Positions 26,919 through 35,371 of a stretch of DNA of 64,000 bases are shown piece by piece. The stretch is from Planctomycetota bacterium (GTDB lineage: Bacteria > Planctomycetota > B15-G4). The first letter of the stretch is position 1. The number at the start of each line of letters is the position of its first letter. Location: the NCBI GenBank assembly GCA_029259715.1, contig JAJDEP010000007.1, positions 170,754 to 234,753 on the forward strand, written 5' to 3'. The position numbers were made by a program, and so were the translations under genes. A model generated the notes under the pieces. It saw only the letters and a list, made by a program, of their open reading frames with translations. It did no database searches and had not been told where the DNA came from.

Positions 26919-28153
26919 ACGCCACCGTGCCCCTCACCCGCGAGGCCGTCGCTGCCTGGGTCGCCGAACGGCGCGACGAGATCATCCAGCTGCTGTGCGA
27001 CATGATCGCCGTCGACAGCGTCACCGGCAACGAGGGACCCATGGCCGAGCTGTGCGCGCAATGGCTGCGCGACCATGACATCGAGGCCATCCTCCAGCCG
27101 GCGAAAGACCGCTTCAACACCATCGGCATCGTGGGCAACGGCGACACGAGCAGCGACACGCTGATCCTCTCGGGCCACCTCGACACGGTGCCGCCCAACG
27201 ACGCGCCCTGGACCTACGGCCCGTGGACGCCCACCGTCACCGACGACAAGGTGTTCGGCCTCGGCGCCAGCGACCTGCACGCGTCCATCGTGGGCGCCTA
27301 CTACGCCCAGCACTTCATCCAGAGCCAGGGCCTCGACCTGCCCGGTCGCCTCGTCTCCGCCTTCACCATCGAGGAGGAGACCACGGGCGACGGCACCATC
27401 GCCTTCATGGACTGGGCCGAGGAGACGAAGTTTCTCGACCCGGCCAAGACGGTGGCCGTGGTGACCGAGCCCACGGACATGGACCACATGTGCCTCGGCA
27501 ACCTGGCCTCCTCGTTCCTGATCCTGAAGGTCGAGGGCCTGGGCGGGCACGGCAGCCGGCCGCACCTCGCCAAGAACCCGCTGCCCAAGCTCATGTCGAT
27601 CCTCAAGGGCTTCGAGGAGATGCAGGCGCGCTGGGCCGGCCTCTACGGCGACCCCGACTTCGGCAACCCGACGTGCACGCCCACGTCCGTGCAGGCCGGC
27701 GACCTCGAGCGCACCAACGTGATCCCGCAGATCGCCCGGGCCATCCTCGACTGCCGCCCGACGCCGCCCCTCTACGCCGACGACCTCAAGCTGTTCCGCA
27801 GCGAGGTCGCCGCGCTGCTCGCCGAGCACGAGGAGGACGGCTTCACCATCACCATGGAGGAGCTGTACCCGCGCGAGGGCCAGAAGCTCGACCGCGAGCA
27901 CCCCATCGCCCAGACGGTGTGGAAGGTCATCACCGAGGACCTGGGCAAGGCGGACGCCGAGTTCCGCTACAACCCCGCCGGCAACGATGCCGTCTTCCTG
28001 GCCCAGCGCGGCATCGCCACGGTGAACAAGATCGGCCCCGGCCACCTGAAGATGGCCCACGCCGTCGATGAGTACTGCGCCATCGAGAACCTGTTGGCGG
28101 GCGTCGAGCTGTACCTCTGGATCGCCCTGCGGCACTTCGGGTTGGTGAAGTAG
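26915..28153 (+). CDS. M20-family N-acyl-citrulline/ornithine deacylase, ArgE-like
   Basis: A 412-residue zinc-dependent M20 hydrolase. The metal-binding pattern is complete: HLD (His88, Asp90), Asp120 in GASDLHAS, the EE pair (Glu153-Glu154), VVTEPT and a C-terminal HAVDE. The start at 26915 overlaps the GNAT stop by four bases. In its context it is expected to remove the acyl group from N-acyl-citrulline, the product of the carbamoyltransferase two genes upstream, giving free citrulline for argininosuccinate synthase (not in the window). Related M20 enzymes (DapE, ArgE, carboxypeptidases) cannot be told apart by these motifs alone; the neighbourhood decides. Confidence 0.85.
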   Translation: MNATVPLTREAVAAWVAERRDEIIQLLCDMIAVDSVTGNEGPMAELCAQWLRDHDIEAILQPAKDRFNTIGIVGNGDTSSDTLILSGHLDTVPPNDAPWTYGPWTPTVTDDKVFGLGASDLHASIVGAYYAQHFIQSQGLDLPGRLVSAFTIEEETTGDGTIAFMDWAEETKFLDPAKTVAVVTEPTDMDHMCLGNLASSFLILKVEGLGGHGSRPHLAKNPLPKLMSILKGFEEMQARWAGLYGDPDFGNPTCTPTSVQAGDLERTNVIPQIARAILDCRPTPPLYADDLKLFRSEVAALLAEHEEDGFTITMEELYPREGQKLDREHPIAQTVWKVITEDLGKADAEFRYNPAGNDAVFLAQRGIATVNKIGPGHLKMAHAVDEYCAIENLLAGVELYLWIALRHFGLVK

Positions 28154-28205
28154 GCGACGCGGGCCCCGCGCGGGCACCGCGAGGTCGAGCGGCGCGGCGA
28201 CGGAT

Positions 28206-29318
28206 TCAGGCCTCCAACCGCTCCATGACCGCCCTCACGATGAGCGGCCACGCGATGGTCGCGTCGGCGCGCACTTCCGCCCAGCGACCGCCCTCCGATG
28301 CGGGCACGATCTTCCCCCAGCTCACCGACTCGCTGTAGCTGCAGCCGGAGAGCCCGCCCCAGTGCACAGGCTCGGGGCAGATGCGCACGGCGTAGGTGTA
28401 GCGGCAGGGCGGGTTGTACTTCGAGGGCACACGCTTGCCGAGGATGTCGATGTAGGGCGCGACTTGCTGGGCCCAGTTGCGCGGCACGCCGCCGCCGATG
28501 GTGAGGATGCCGTGACGCTCGCAGCCGATGAAGCGGTCGTGGAAGTCGTCGAGGTCGCCGAAGGGATCGAAGGCGATGGGGGGGCGGCCGGCCACGCGGC
28601 GCTTGTGGTTGTGGGTCGCGAAGTCGAGGCCCAGCTCGCTGTCGGTGAAGGCGGGGATGTAGACGGGCACGTCCTCTTGGAACGCCGAGCGCAGGGGGCC
28701 GCGTCCCTCGCCCGCCGCCGCGAGCTTGGCGCCCACCATGCGGCACACCTCGTGGCTGGCGAGGGTGGTGCCGTCGGGCACGCCGTCGAGGATCTCGTCG
28801 ATGAGGCGCTCGGTGTCGTCGAGGTTGGCCTCGAGCTCGATGGTGTCGTAGACGCGGTTGTAGCCCTTGCCGAGCAGCTCCTCGTCGCTCATGGACGGGT
28901 CGTGCTTGAAGTGCGACATGCCCGCCGTCTCGACCAGGCCGTGGGTCATGAGCGCGCCGGTGGACACGATGGCGTCGACCCAGCCCCGGTCGATCATCTC
29001 GGCGATGACCAGGCCCTGCTTGGCGATGGTCATGGCGCCCGAGAGGGTCAGGACCTTGAAGCACTGCTCGTCGCGCACCATGGCCTCGACGATGTCGGCG
29101 GCCTCGCCCAGGTCGCGCCCGCCGAACGAGGTGGAGGCCATGCCGCGCACGAGGGCGTCGACGGAGTCGGTGGCGGCGAGGTCGAGGGAGCGCAGGGGCT
29201 GCAGGCCGTCCTCGTGGCCGTCGCCGAGCGCGCCGCGGAGCTGACGCTTGTCGGCGTCGCCGCCGGGTGCGCCGCCGCTGTGACCATGACCGCCGTGCCG
29301 CTCGCCGTGTCCGTTCAT
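28206..29318 (-). CDS. Deoxyhypusine synthase-like protein (probable homospermidine-type spermidine-dependent synthase)
   Basis: A 370-residue NAD-dependent enzyme of the deoxyhypusine synthase fold. Recognisable blocks are TLSGAMTIAKQGL, SHFKHDPSMSDEELLGKGYNR, FTDSELGLDF and, at the end, SESVSWGKI with the catalytic lysine (Lys336) that forms the imine with the butylamine group. Bacteria lack eIF5A, so such homologues are thought to make homospermidine or another polyamine conjugate. The start at 29318 is fixed by GGGGAGGG and a promoter just upstream. The first 16 residues are His/Gly-rich (MNGHGERHGGHGHSGG), which is unusual and may bind metal. It converges with the M20 gene. Confidence 0.82.
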   Translation of the reverse strand: MNGHGERHGGHGHSGGAPGGDADKRQLRGALGDGHEDGLQPLRSLDLAATDSVDALVRGMASTSFGGRDLGEAADIVEAMVRDEQCFKVLTLSGAMTIAKQGLVIAEMIDRGWVDAIVSTGALMTHGLVETAGMSHFKHDPSMSDEELLGKGYNRVYDTIELEANLDDTERLIDEILDGVPDGTTLASHEVCRMVGAKLAAAGEGRGPLRSAFQEDVPVYIPAFTDSELGLDFATHNHKRRVAGRPPIAFDPFGDLDDFHDRFIGCERHGILTIGGGVPRNWAQQVAPYIDILGKRVPSKYNPPCRYTYAVRICPEPVHWGGLSGCSYSESVSWGKIVPASEGGRWAEVRADATIAWPLIVRAVMERLEA

Positions 29319-29341
29319 GAGGCCCTCCCCGTGGGCGCGCG

Positions 29342-29350
29342 AGTCTAGCA
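29342..29350 (-). promoter_or_regulatory. Extended -10 for the deoxyhypusine synthase-like gene
   Basis: On the minus strand TGCTAGACT is an extended -10 element (hexamer 29347 to 29342). It would place the start of transcription near 29335 and give a 17-base leader containing the GGGGAGGG ribosome site of the gene starting at 29318. A -35 element is not obvious. Confidence 0.4.
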
Positions 29351-29403
29351 GGGTGGCGCGGCGGGCGGTTGACGGGCCAGGGAGCAGGTCACAAGCTCCC
29401 CGC

Positions 29404-30306
29404 ATGGCCGGCGAGGACTTTCTCGAAGCGTTCGAAGCGCGGGTGGGACACGCGCTCCCGGCGATCCGGAAGACCATCGGTGAGCCGGTGGTGACACACG
29501 CTTCGATCTCGACCCCGTACAGCGATCCGGGCCGGCGCGACACCTTCCGGATCGAGACCGTCGGCGGCCGGCGCCTGAAGTTGCGCTGGGTGGACGAGCA
29601 CATCGACACGGCCTGGGTCACGCGGGCGCTGGCGGCCCTCGACGATCCCCGGACCGCCCGCATCCTGTGCTGCGAGGGCCGGGTGTTGCTCGAGGAGTGG
29701 ATCGACGGCACCGAGGCGCCCTTCCCGCCGACGCCCGAGATCCTCACCCAGGCGGGCGACTTCCTGGGCCGACTGCACACGCTGGCGACGGTGGACGGCC
29801 TGGCGGTGGGCGAGGTGCGCAAGGTGCGACGCTATCGGAGTCGCGTCGTCCGGGACCTGCAGGTCATCGTCGACGCGGGCCACCTGACCCGGTCTGAGAA
29901 GCGGACCTTGCGGGCCGGGGCGCTGGCCACCGCCCCGCAACGCGCCCGGGCCGGCGTCATCCACGACGACGTGAGGAGCAAGAACACCGTCATCGACGTG
30001 CGGGGTCACGTGCGCTTCATCGACCACGAGACGGTGCGGCGCAGCGTGCTCGACTTGAACGTCCATCAGACGTGCATGGCATGGCGGCTCTCGTCCGAGA
30101 GCGAGCAGCGCTTTCTGGCGGCCTACGGCACCCATCGGAACCTGGGAGAGTTGGCCTCGCACGCGTATTTCTGGCGGGTGGTCGGGGCCGCGCGCTCGTT
30201 GCGGCACCAGGTCGAGTTGCGGGCGCGGGGCCGGACGGGCGATCCCGAGTACTTCGACACCCCGCTGGCCTGGCTGCGCCGTCTGTGCGAGGAGCGCGCC
30301 CGTTAA
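29404..30306 (+). CDS. Aminoglycoside phosphotransferase/choline kinase-fold protein
   Basis: A 300-residue soluble protein with the APH/choline kinase fold. The catalytic loop reads GVIHDDVRSKNTVID and the metal-binding motif RFIDHETV, matching the H.D.....N and IDxE pattern of the family. The N-lobe has R.ETVGGRRLKLRW in place of a typical Lys strand. LEEWIDG marks the hinge. The substrate is unknown: aminoglycosides, choline, fructosamine or a homoserine-like small molecule would all fit. The start at 29404 is chosen because residues encoded upstream lie in the divergent promoter region. The gene is divergent from the deoxyhypusine synthase-like gene. Confidence 0.75.
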   Translation: MAGEDFLEAFEARVGHALPAIRKTIGEPVVTHASISTPYSDPGRRDTFRIETVGGRRLKLRWVDEHIDTAWVTRALAALDDPRTARILCCEGRVLLEEWIDGTEAPFPPTPEILTQAGDFLGRLHTLATVDGLAVGEVRKVRRYRSRVVRDLQVIVDAGHLTRSEKRTLRAGALATAPQRARAGVIHDDVRSKNTVIDVRGHVRFIDHETVRRSVLDLNVHQTCMAWRLSSESEQRFLAAYGTHRNLGELASHAYFWRVVGAARSLRHQVELRARGRTGDPEYFDTPLAWLRRLCEERAR

Positions 30307-30384
30307 CACCCGGAGGGGTCCGGGCCTCTCTCTCCCCGACGGGCCCGCGGGGCTCGCACCGCCGAGTCTCCGGGAGACGCTCCG

Positions 30385-31152
30385 ATGTCGCTGCAACGCT
30401 CGTTCCTGTCCGTCCTTGCCTTGCCCCTGTTGGCGGGTCCCGCCGTGGCCGTCGCTGCGGAGGCCCCGCCTGCAGTGGCCTCGGCCGCCATGGTCCCCGC
30501 CATGACGCTGCTCGGTCCGCCGGCCATCTGCCACCCCATCGACATCGGCGAGGCCCGCTCGTTGCCGTGGGGCAACGGCGGCTGGATCGAGACCGACGAC
30601 GACTACGACGTCGCGCGGGTGGTCGACGACACGCTGTCGATCCTGGGTGGCTCCGACAACGCCCTCGTGCACATGGAGACCATCCGTCGGGCGACGCTGT
30701 ACCTGTCCGGCATGGGCAAATTGTTCAAGCCCAAGAGCGAGAGCTGGCGCAACCACGAGGGCAAGCGACTGCACACGGCCCTCGAACAGGTGGCGCAGCG
30801 GCTGGACGCCGGGCGCGGCAAGGGTCTCGCGCTGTTCGACGTCGGCTACCTGCTCGCGGCCTTCGATCAGGCCGGGCTGTGGTCGGGTGTCACCGAACCG
30901 AGCTGGTTCGACAAGGCCGTGGCCCAGCGTCCCGATGACGGCGCGCTGCACCTGGGCGCAGCCCTGGCCAGCTTCGGGCAGCACACGCCCAACGCCGTCA
31001 CCTGGCGTCACCTGGACAAGGCCGTGACCCTGGCCGAAGATCGTGCGGGGCTGCTGCACGGCAACCTCGTCTCGACCATGAGCCACTTCCTGGACGTGCA
31101 CACCTATGACGAGCTGGCCGCCCGAGTCCGGCGCGAGAGCAAGCTCGGCTGA
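30385..31152 (+). CDS. Exported protein of unknown function upstream of an ECF sigma factor
   Basis: A 255-residue protein with a signal peptide (MSLQRSFLSVLALPLLAGPAVAVAAE). The mature part is mostly helical and Ala/Leu-rich, with RRATLYLSGMGKLF, LHTALEQVAQRLDAG, LFDVGYLLAAFDQAGL and ALHLGAALASFGQHTP. The helix-pair layout is reminiscent of a TPR-like solenoid, but there is no clear consensus. The next gene, an ECF sigma factor, begins inside its 3' end, so it probably belongs to the same operon and may be part of that regulatory circuit. I do not recognise the family. Confidence 0.75.
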   Translation: MSLQRSFLSVLALPLLAGPAVAVAAEAPPAVASAAMVPAMTLLGPPAICHPIDIGEARSLPWGNGGWIETDDDYDVARVVDDTLSILGGSDNALVHMETIRRATLYLSGMGKLFKPKSESWRNHEGKRLHTALEQVAQRLDAGRGKGLALFDVGYLLAAFDQAGLWSGVTEPSWFDKAVAQRPDDGALHLGAALASFGQHTPNAVTWRHLDKAVTLAEDRAGLLHGNLVSTMSHFLDVHTYDELAARVRRESKLG

Positions 31153-31774
31153 TGCGCAGGGGACCGCGCCGTCGGCCGACGCCCTGCGGGGCGACGCGGC
31201 CGGCGGCGCGCCCGCGCGCTCGGGGGAGGCCGTGCTCGACTCGATGCAAGTGCAGCGCAGCAAGGACGGCGACGCCGCCGCCTTCCGCGCGCTCTACGAA
31301 CGCTTCGCGCCCATGGTGCACGGCGTGCTCGTGGCGCGGGCGCGACCCCAGGAAGCCGACGACCTCATGCAAGACGTGTTCCTCTCCGCCTGGCGTCACC
31401 TGCACCACCTGCGCAGCGACGAGCACTTCGGCGGCTGGCTCGCCAGCATCGCCCGCCGCCGGGTCGCGCGGTTCCACGCGCGGGCCCGGCCGCCGGCGGC
31501 CTCGTTGTCCGACCGGGCCGACGGGCGCTCCTCCGGTGCGGCGCCCGAGCCGGCCGATCCGCGGGCCGGCCGCGACGGCTCGGCCGAGATCCTCGCCACG
31601 CTTCAGCAACTCCCCGACGCCTACCGCGAGACCCTGGCCATGCGCCTGATCGAAGGGCTCACCGGCCCCGAGATCGCCGCCGCCACAGGCCTGACCCACG
31701 GCTCGGTGCGTGTGAACCTCTCCCGGGGCATGAAGCTGTTGCAGGAGCGCCTGCGCAAGGCGGGTTGGCCATGA
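31106..31774 (+). CDS. ECF-type RNA polymerase sigma factor
   Basis: A sigma-70 family factor, 222 residues from the ATG at 31106. Region 2 is AFRALYERFAPMVHGVLVARARPQEADDLMQDVFLSAWRHL, and region 4 is LPDAYRETLAMRLIEGLTGPEIAAATGLTHGSVRVNLSRGMKLL. The first 42 residues are disordered and overlap the previous gene by 47 bases, so a GTG at 31232 (GGGGGAGG lies only two bases away) or an ATG at 31244 may be the real start, giving a typical 180-residue ECF factor. The stop overlaps the downstream FecR-domain gene by four bases, the usual arrangement of a sigma factor and its membrane anti-sigma factor. Confidence 0.85.
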   Translation: MTSWPPESGARASSADAQGTAPSADALRGDAAGGAPARSGEAVLDSMQVQRSKDGDAAAFRALYERFAPMVHGVLVARARPQEADDLMQDVFLSAWRHLHHLRSDEHFGGWLASIARRRVARFHARARPPAASLSDRADGRSSGAAPEPADPRAGRDGSAEILATLQQLPDAYRETLAMRLIEGLTGPEIAAATGLTHGSVRVNLSRGMKLLQERLRKAGWP

Positions 31775-32871
31775 GCCGGCCTGTGCACGACGACGGGCGC
31801 CGCGACGGCGCCGAGCGGGGCGACGATTACCTCTGGGATCGCGAGGGCGAGCCGGATGCCGAGGTCGCACGGCTCGAGGGCGAGCTCGCGCGCCATCGCT
31901 GGAAGGGCAGCGCCGAGAGCCTGGGCGAGTTGCCGCCGGCTGAGGTGCAGAGTGCGGAGACGTCTGCGGATGCGCCCGCGGGGACACCGTCCCACGCGGC
32001 GAGCTGGCCGCCCACCGCCCTGGTGCGCGTGGCGGGACTGCTGACGGCGGCGGCGATGCTCTTCGCCGTGGCGGTGTGGTGGCAGCAGGACCATGGGGCG
32101 GCCTTTCCGTCGACGGCCCGCCCCGACTATCGCCTCGTCGCTCTCGAGGGCGGGGCCTTCATCGAGAAGAGCGATGCCCGGGCGCCGGCCGACGGCACCC
32201 GGCCCCAGGCCGGCGAGCGCCTCGTGGTGGAGGCCGGCGCGCGGGCCCGCCTGACGGTGGGCGACATCGGCTCGGTGGAGCTCGAGGGCGGCACGACCCT
32301 GCGCATCGAGGACGCCGGCCCCAGCGAGGCCGAATACCTGCTGTTCCTCGAACGCGGCACGGTGCGGGCGTCGATCTTCGCGGCGCCGCGGGTGTTCCAG
32401 GTGGGCACGCCGGCGGGCATCGCCGTCGACCTCGGCTGCATCTACGAGACCACCGTCGATGCGAGCGGCGACACGGTGCTGCACGTGGTGTCGGGGCAGG
32501 TCTCCTTCGAGACCGCTCAGCGCAAGGTCACGGTGCCGTCGGGCGCCCGCGCGCGGGCGTGGCCCGGCATAGGGCCCGGCACGCCGGTGTGGGACGACGC
32601 GCCCGACGCCCTCGTCGCGGCCATCGAAAAGCTCGACGCCGGCGACCGCGATCTCGACACCGTCGACGCCGCCCTCGCCGCCGCCCGCGACGACGACTCG
32701 CTCACGCTGTGGCACCTGCTCGCCTACGCCGACCTCGCCGCCCGCGACAAGGTGTTCGACCGCCTCGTGGCCATCGCGCCCGCGCCGAACGGCGTCACGC
32801 GGATAGGCATCCTCGCGGGGGATGCGGCGATGATGGAGCGCTGGAAGGACGCGCTGGGGTGGAGCTGGTAG
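31771..32871 (+). CDS. FecR-domain membrane protein, probable anti-sigma factor
   Basis: A 366-residue single-pass membrane protein. An acidic cytoplasmic N-terminus of about 85 residues is followed by a transmembrane helix (LVRVAGLLTAAAMLFAVAVWW) and a periplasmic FecR domain (LVVEAGARARLTVGDIGSVELEGG, SIFAAPRVFQVGTPAGIAVDLGCIYE, LHVVSGQVSFE). The C-terminal 100 residues form a small helical domain. The start overlaps the ECF sigma stop (ATGA), so the two are co-translated. FecR-like proteins bind and control the partner sigma factor; here the N-terminus lacks an obvious zinc-binding ZAS motif (no HxxxCxxC). Confidence 0.83.
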   Translation: MSRPVHDDGRRDGAERGDDYLWDREGEPDAEVARLEGELARHRWKGSAESLGELPPAEVQSAETSADAPAGTPSHAASWPPTALVRVAGLLTAAAMLFAVAVWWQQDHGAAFPSTARPDYRLVALEGGAFIEKSDARAPADGTRPQAGERLVVEAGARARLTVGDIGSVELEGGTTLRIEDAGPSEAEYLLFLERGTVRASIFAAPRVFQVGTPAGIAVDLGCIYETTVDASGDTVLHVVSGQVSFETAQRKVTVPSGARARAWPGIGPGTPVWDDAPDALVAAIEKLDAGDRDLDTVDAALAAARDDDSLTLWHLLAYADLAARDKVFDRLVAIAPAPNGVTRIGILAGDAAMMERWKDALGWSW

Positions 32872-32921
32872 GAGGCTGCCTCGGCCGCGACCGCGAAGGT
32901 CGCGCTTGGTGAGTCGCGCCC

Positions 32922-34148
32922 CTACACTCCCGCGTGCTGGTTGACCATCTCGCGGAAGCGGCGGAACAGGTAGAAGGCGTCGCGCGGGCCGGGCGCGGCC
33001 TCGGGGTGGTACTGCACCGTGAACAGCGGCAGGTCCCGGTGGCGCAGGCCTTCGACCGAGCGGTCGTTGAGGTTCTCGTGGGTGATCTCCACGGCGCCCA
33101 GATCGAGGGACTCGCCGTCGACCACGTAGCTGTGGTTCTGGCTGGTGATCTCGGTGCGCTCGGTGGTCAGGTCGATGACCGGCTGATTGGTGCCGTGGTG
33201 CCCGAACTTCATCTTCATGGTGCGGCCGCCGAGGGCGAGGGCCGTGAGCTGGTGGCCGAGGCAGATGCCGAAGGTGGGCAGGCCGCCGTTCACCAGCGTG
33301 CGGATGGTCGAGATGGCGTAGCCCAGGGGCTCGGGATCGCCCGGCCCGTTCGACAGGAACAGGCAGTCGGGGGCGTGCTCGAGGATGGCCTCGGCCGTCG
33401 TCGATGCGGGGAACACCTGCACGTCGTAGCCGGCGGCGTGCAGCCCGCGCAGCATGTTGCGCTTGATGCCGAAGTCCATCACCGCCAGGCGCGGGCGCTT
33501 GTCGCCGCCCACGTCGGCGGCCTCGTCGACCCGCGGCAGGAAGGGGCCGTCGAGGCCTTGGGTCCACGGGTAGGGCTTGTCGCAGGTGACCTCCTGCACC
33601 ACGTCGAAGCCGTGCAGCCCGGGCCACGCGCGCACCTTGGCGAGCAACGAATCGACGTCGGTGTCGACGCTCGACAGGATCGCCCGCATGGCCCCGCCCT
33701 CGCGCACCTTGCGCACGATGGAGCGGGTGTCGACGCCCTCGATGCCGATGATCTGGCGCTCGGTGAGGTAGCTGTTGAGGTCGCGGGTGGCGCGCTGGTT
33801 GCTGACCACCGGCGACAGCTCGCGGATCACGAAGCCCGAGAGGTAGCAGCCGTCCGACTCCTCGTCCTCGGGGTTGATGCCCGTGTTGCCGATGAGCGGG
33901 TAGGTCATGACCACCACCTGGCCCTTGTAGGACGGGTCGGTGAGCACCTCCTGGTAGCCGGACATGGCGGTGTTGAAGACCACCTCGCCGACGGACTCGC
34001 CGTCGTGGCCGAAGTGGCGGCCGCGGTGGACTTCGCCGTCCTCGAACACGAACAGGCAGGGCTTGCCGTCGGAGAGACGCGCGTCGTCGAGGTGGGCCTC
34101 GCTGGGCGACGCGTCGGCGGGATCGGAGTTGTTGGGCGTGTCGTTCAT
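32922..34148 (-). CDS. carA: Carbamoyl-phosphate synthase small (glutaminase) subunit
   Basis: The glutamine amidotransferase subunit that feeds ammonia to carbamoyl-phosphate synthase, supplying arginine and pyrimidine synthesis. The N-terminal CPSase domain includes LFVFEDGEVHRGRHFGH and FNTAMSGYQEVLTDPSY. The class I amidotransferase domain has LSNGPGDPEPLG, the nucleophile in GICLGHQ, and the His-Glu pair in QYHPEAAPGPRDA. The first 29 residues are an extra polar extension. 408 residues is near normal. The gene lies 28 bases downstream of tsaD on the same strand. The large subunit carB is not in the window. Its product would be a substrate of the argF' enzyme at 25247. Confidence 0.95.
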   Translation of the reverse strand: MNDTPNNSDPADASPSEAHLDDARLSDGKPCLFVFEDGEVHRGRHFGHDGESVGEVVFNTAMSGYQEVLTDPSYKGQVVVMTYPLIGNTGINPEDEESDGCYLSGFVIRELSPVVSNQRATRDLNSYLTERQIIGIEGVDTRSIVRKVREGGAMRAILSSVDTDVDSLLAKVRAWPGLHGFDVVQEVTCDKPYPWTQGLDGPFLPRVDEAADVGGDKRPRLAVMDFGIKRNMLRGLHAAGYDVQVFPASTTAEAILEHAPDCLFLSNGPGDPEPLGYAISTIRTLVNGGLPTFGICLGHQLTALALGGRTMKMKFGHHGTNQPVIDLTTERTEITSQNHSYVVDGESLDLGAVEITHENLNDRSVEGLRHRDLPLFTVQYHPEAAPGPRDAFYLFRRFREMVNQHAGV

Positions 34149-34176
34149 GGTTTCCCGGGCTCGTGGGGCCCCCAGC

Positions 34177-35280
34177 CTAGTCGGCCCGTGGCGCGGCGTC
34201 CAAGGCGAGGTCGTCGACCCGTCCGGCCAGCAGGGCGTGGTGCCCGAGGCCCGCGATCATCACGGCGTTGTCGGTGGCCAGGCGCATGGGGGGCAGGTAG
34301 AGCGGCAGTCCCCGGGCCTCGGCCTCGGCGGTCACGCGGGCCCGCAGCCCCGAGTTGGCGGCGACCCCGCCGCAGACCACCAGGCCGGCGGCGCCCAGGA
34401 CGTCGGCCGCCTCCATGAGCCGGTCGGAGAGCACGTCGACCACGGCTGCCTGGAACGAGGCCGCCACGTCGGCCGGGACGATGTCGGGGCGCGGGGGCGC
34501 GTGCTTGCGTAACGGCTTGCCGCGCCCGCCGTCCTGACCTCGGACCGCATAGAGGACCGAAGTCTTGAGACCCGAGAAGCTGAAGTCGAAGTGCCCGGCG
34601 CCCGCCCCACCCGTCGCTGTTCCTTGCCTGCGGCGCTGGGCCCCGGGCCGGGAGCGAGGGAAGTCGTACGCCTTGCCGTTGCCCTGGGCGGCGAGCTTGT
34701 CGAGCACGGGCCCGCCCGGGTAGCCGAGGCCGAGCACTGCCGAGACCTTGTCGTAGGCCTCGCCCGCCGCGTCGTCGATGGTGCGTCCCACCAGGCGATG
34801 GGCGTCGGGGGCCGTCGACTCGTAGAGCGAGGTGTGCCCGCCACTCACCACCAAGGAAACCAGGGGCCATTCGATGCCGTCGGTGGCGTCGACGCCCCGT
34901 GTCTCGAGGTCGTCCATGAGCGCGCCGTAGATGTGCGCGTGCACGTGGTTGATGCCGATGATCGGTTTGCCCGAGGCCATGGACAGACCCTTGGCGGCGT
35001 TGACGCCCACGAGCAGGCAGCCGATGAGGCCGGGCGTGTTGGTCACGGCGATGGCGTCGAGGTCGGCCAGGGTGACGCCGGCCTCACGCAGCGAGTCCTC
35101 CAGCAGGGGGAAGATCGCCTCGAGGTGGCTGCGGCTGGCGACCTCGGGGATCACGCCCCCGAAGCGCGCGTGCAGGTCGATCTGCGAGGCCACGTGTTCG
35201 GCGAGGACGGTGCGTCCGTCGCGCACGACAGCCGTGGCCGTCTCGTCGCAGGAGGTCTCGATGCCGAGGATCAGGGTCAT
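34177..35280 (-). CDS. tsaD: tRNA N6-adenosine threonylcarbamoyltransferase TsaD
   Basis: Transfers the threonylcarbamoyl group to A37 of ANN-decoding tRNAs (t6A). The ASKHA-fold motifs are intact: LGIETSCDETATAVV at the N-terminus, the metal-binding INHVHAHIYG, SGGHTSLYE, and DDAAGEAYDKVSAVLGLGYPGGP. The start at 35280 begins directly at MTLILGIETS; an upstream in-frame ATG at 35352 would add a non-conserved tail. Length 367 residues. An insertion of about 20 residues (GAQRRRQGTATGGAGAG) follows YDFPRSRP. The gene is first of an apparent tsaD-carA transcript. Confidence 0.95.
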   Translation of the reverse strand: MTLILGIETSCDETATAVVRDGRTVLAEHVASQIDLHARFGGVIPEVASRSHLEAIFPLLEDSLREAGVTLADLDAIAVTNTPGLIGCLLVGVNAAKGLSMASGKPIIGINHVHAHIYGALMDDLETRGVDATDGIEWPLVSLVVSGGHTSLYESTAPDAHRLVGRTIDDAAGEAYDKVSAVLGLGYPGGPVLDKLAAQGNGKAYDFPRSRPGAQRRRQGTATGGAGAGHFDFSFSGLKTSVLYAVRGQDGGRGKPLRKHAPPRPDIVPADVAASFQAAVVDVLSDRLMEAADVLGAAGLVVCGGVAANSGLRARVTAEAEARGLPLYLPPMRLATDNAVMIAGLGHHALLAGRVDDLALDAAPRAD

Positions 35281-35371
35281 GGAGCGGGGCTCGTTGGCCG
35301 CCGTCGGCCGCGTCCGTAGGGACGCCAGGCGGCGGGCCCCAACCATATTCAAGCGGGCTCGCGACGGCGAC

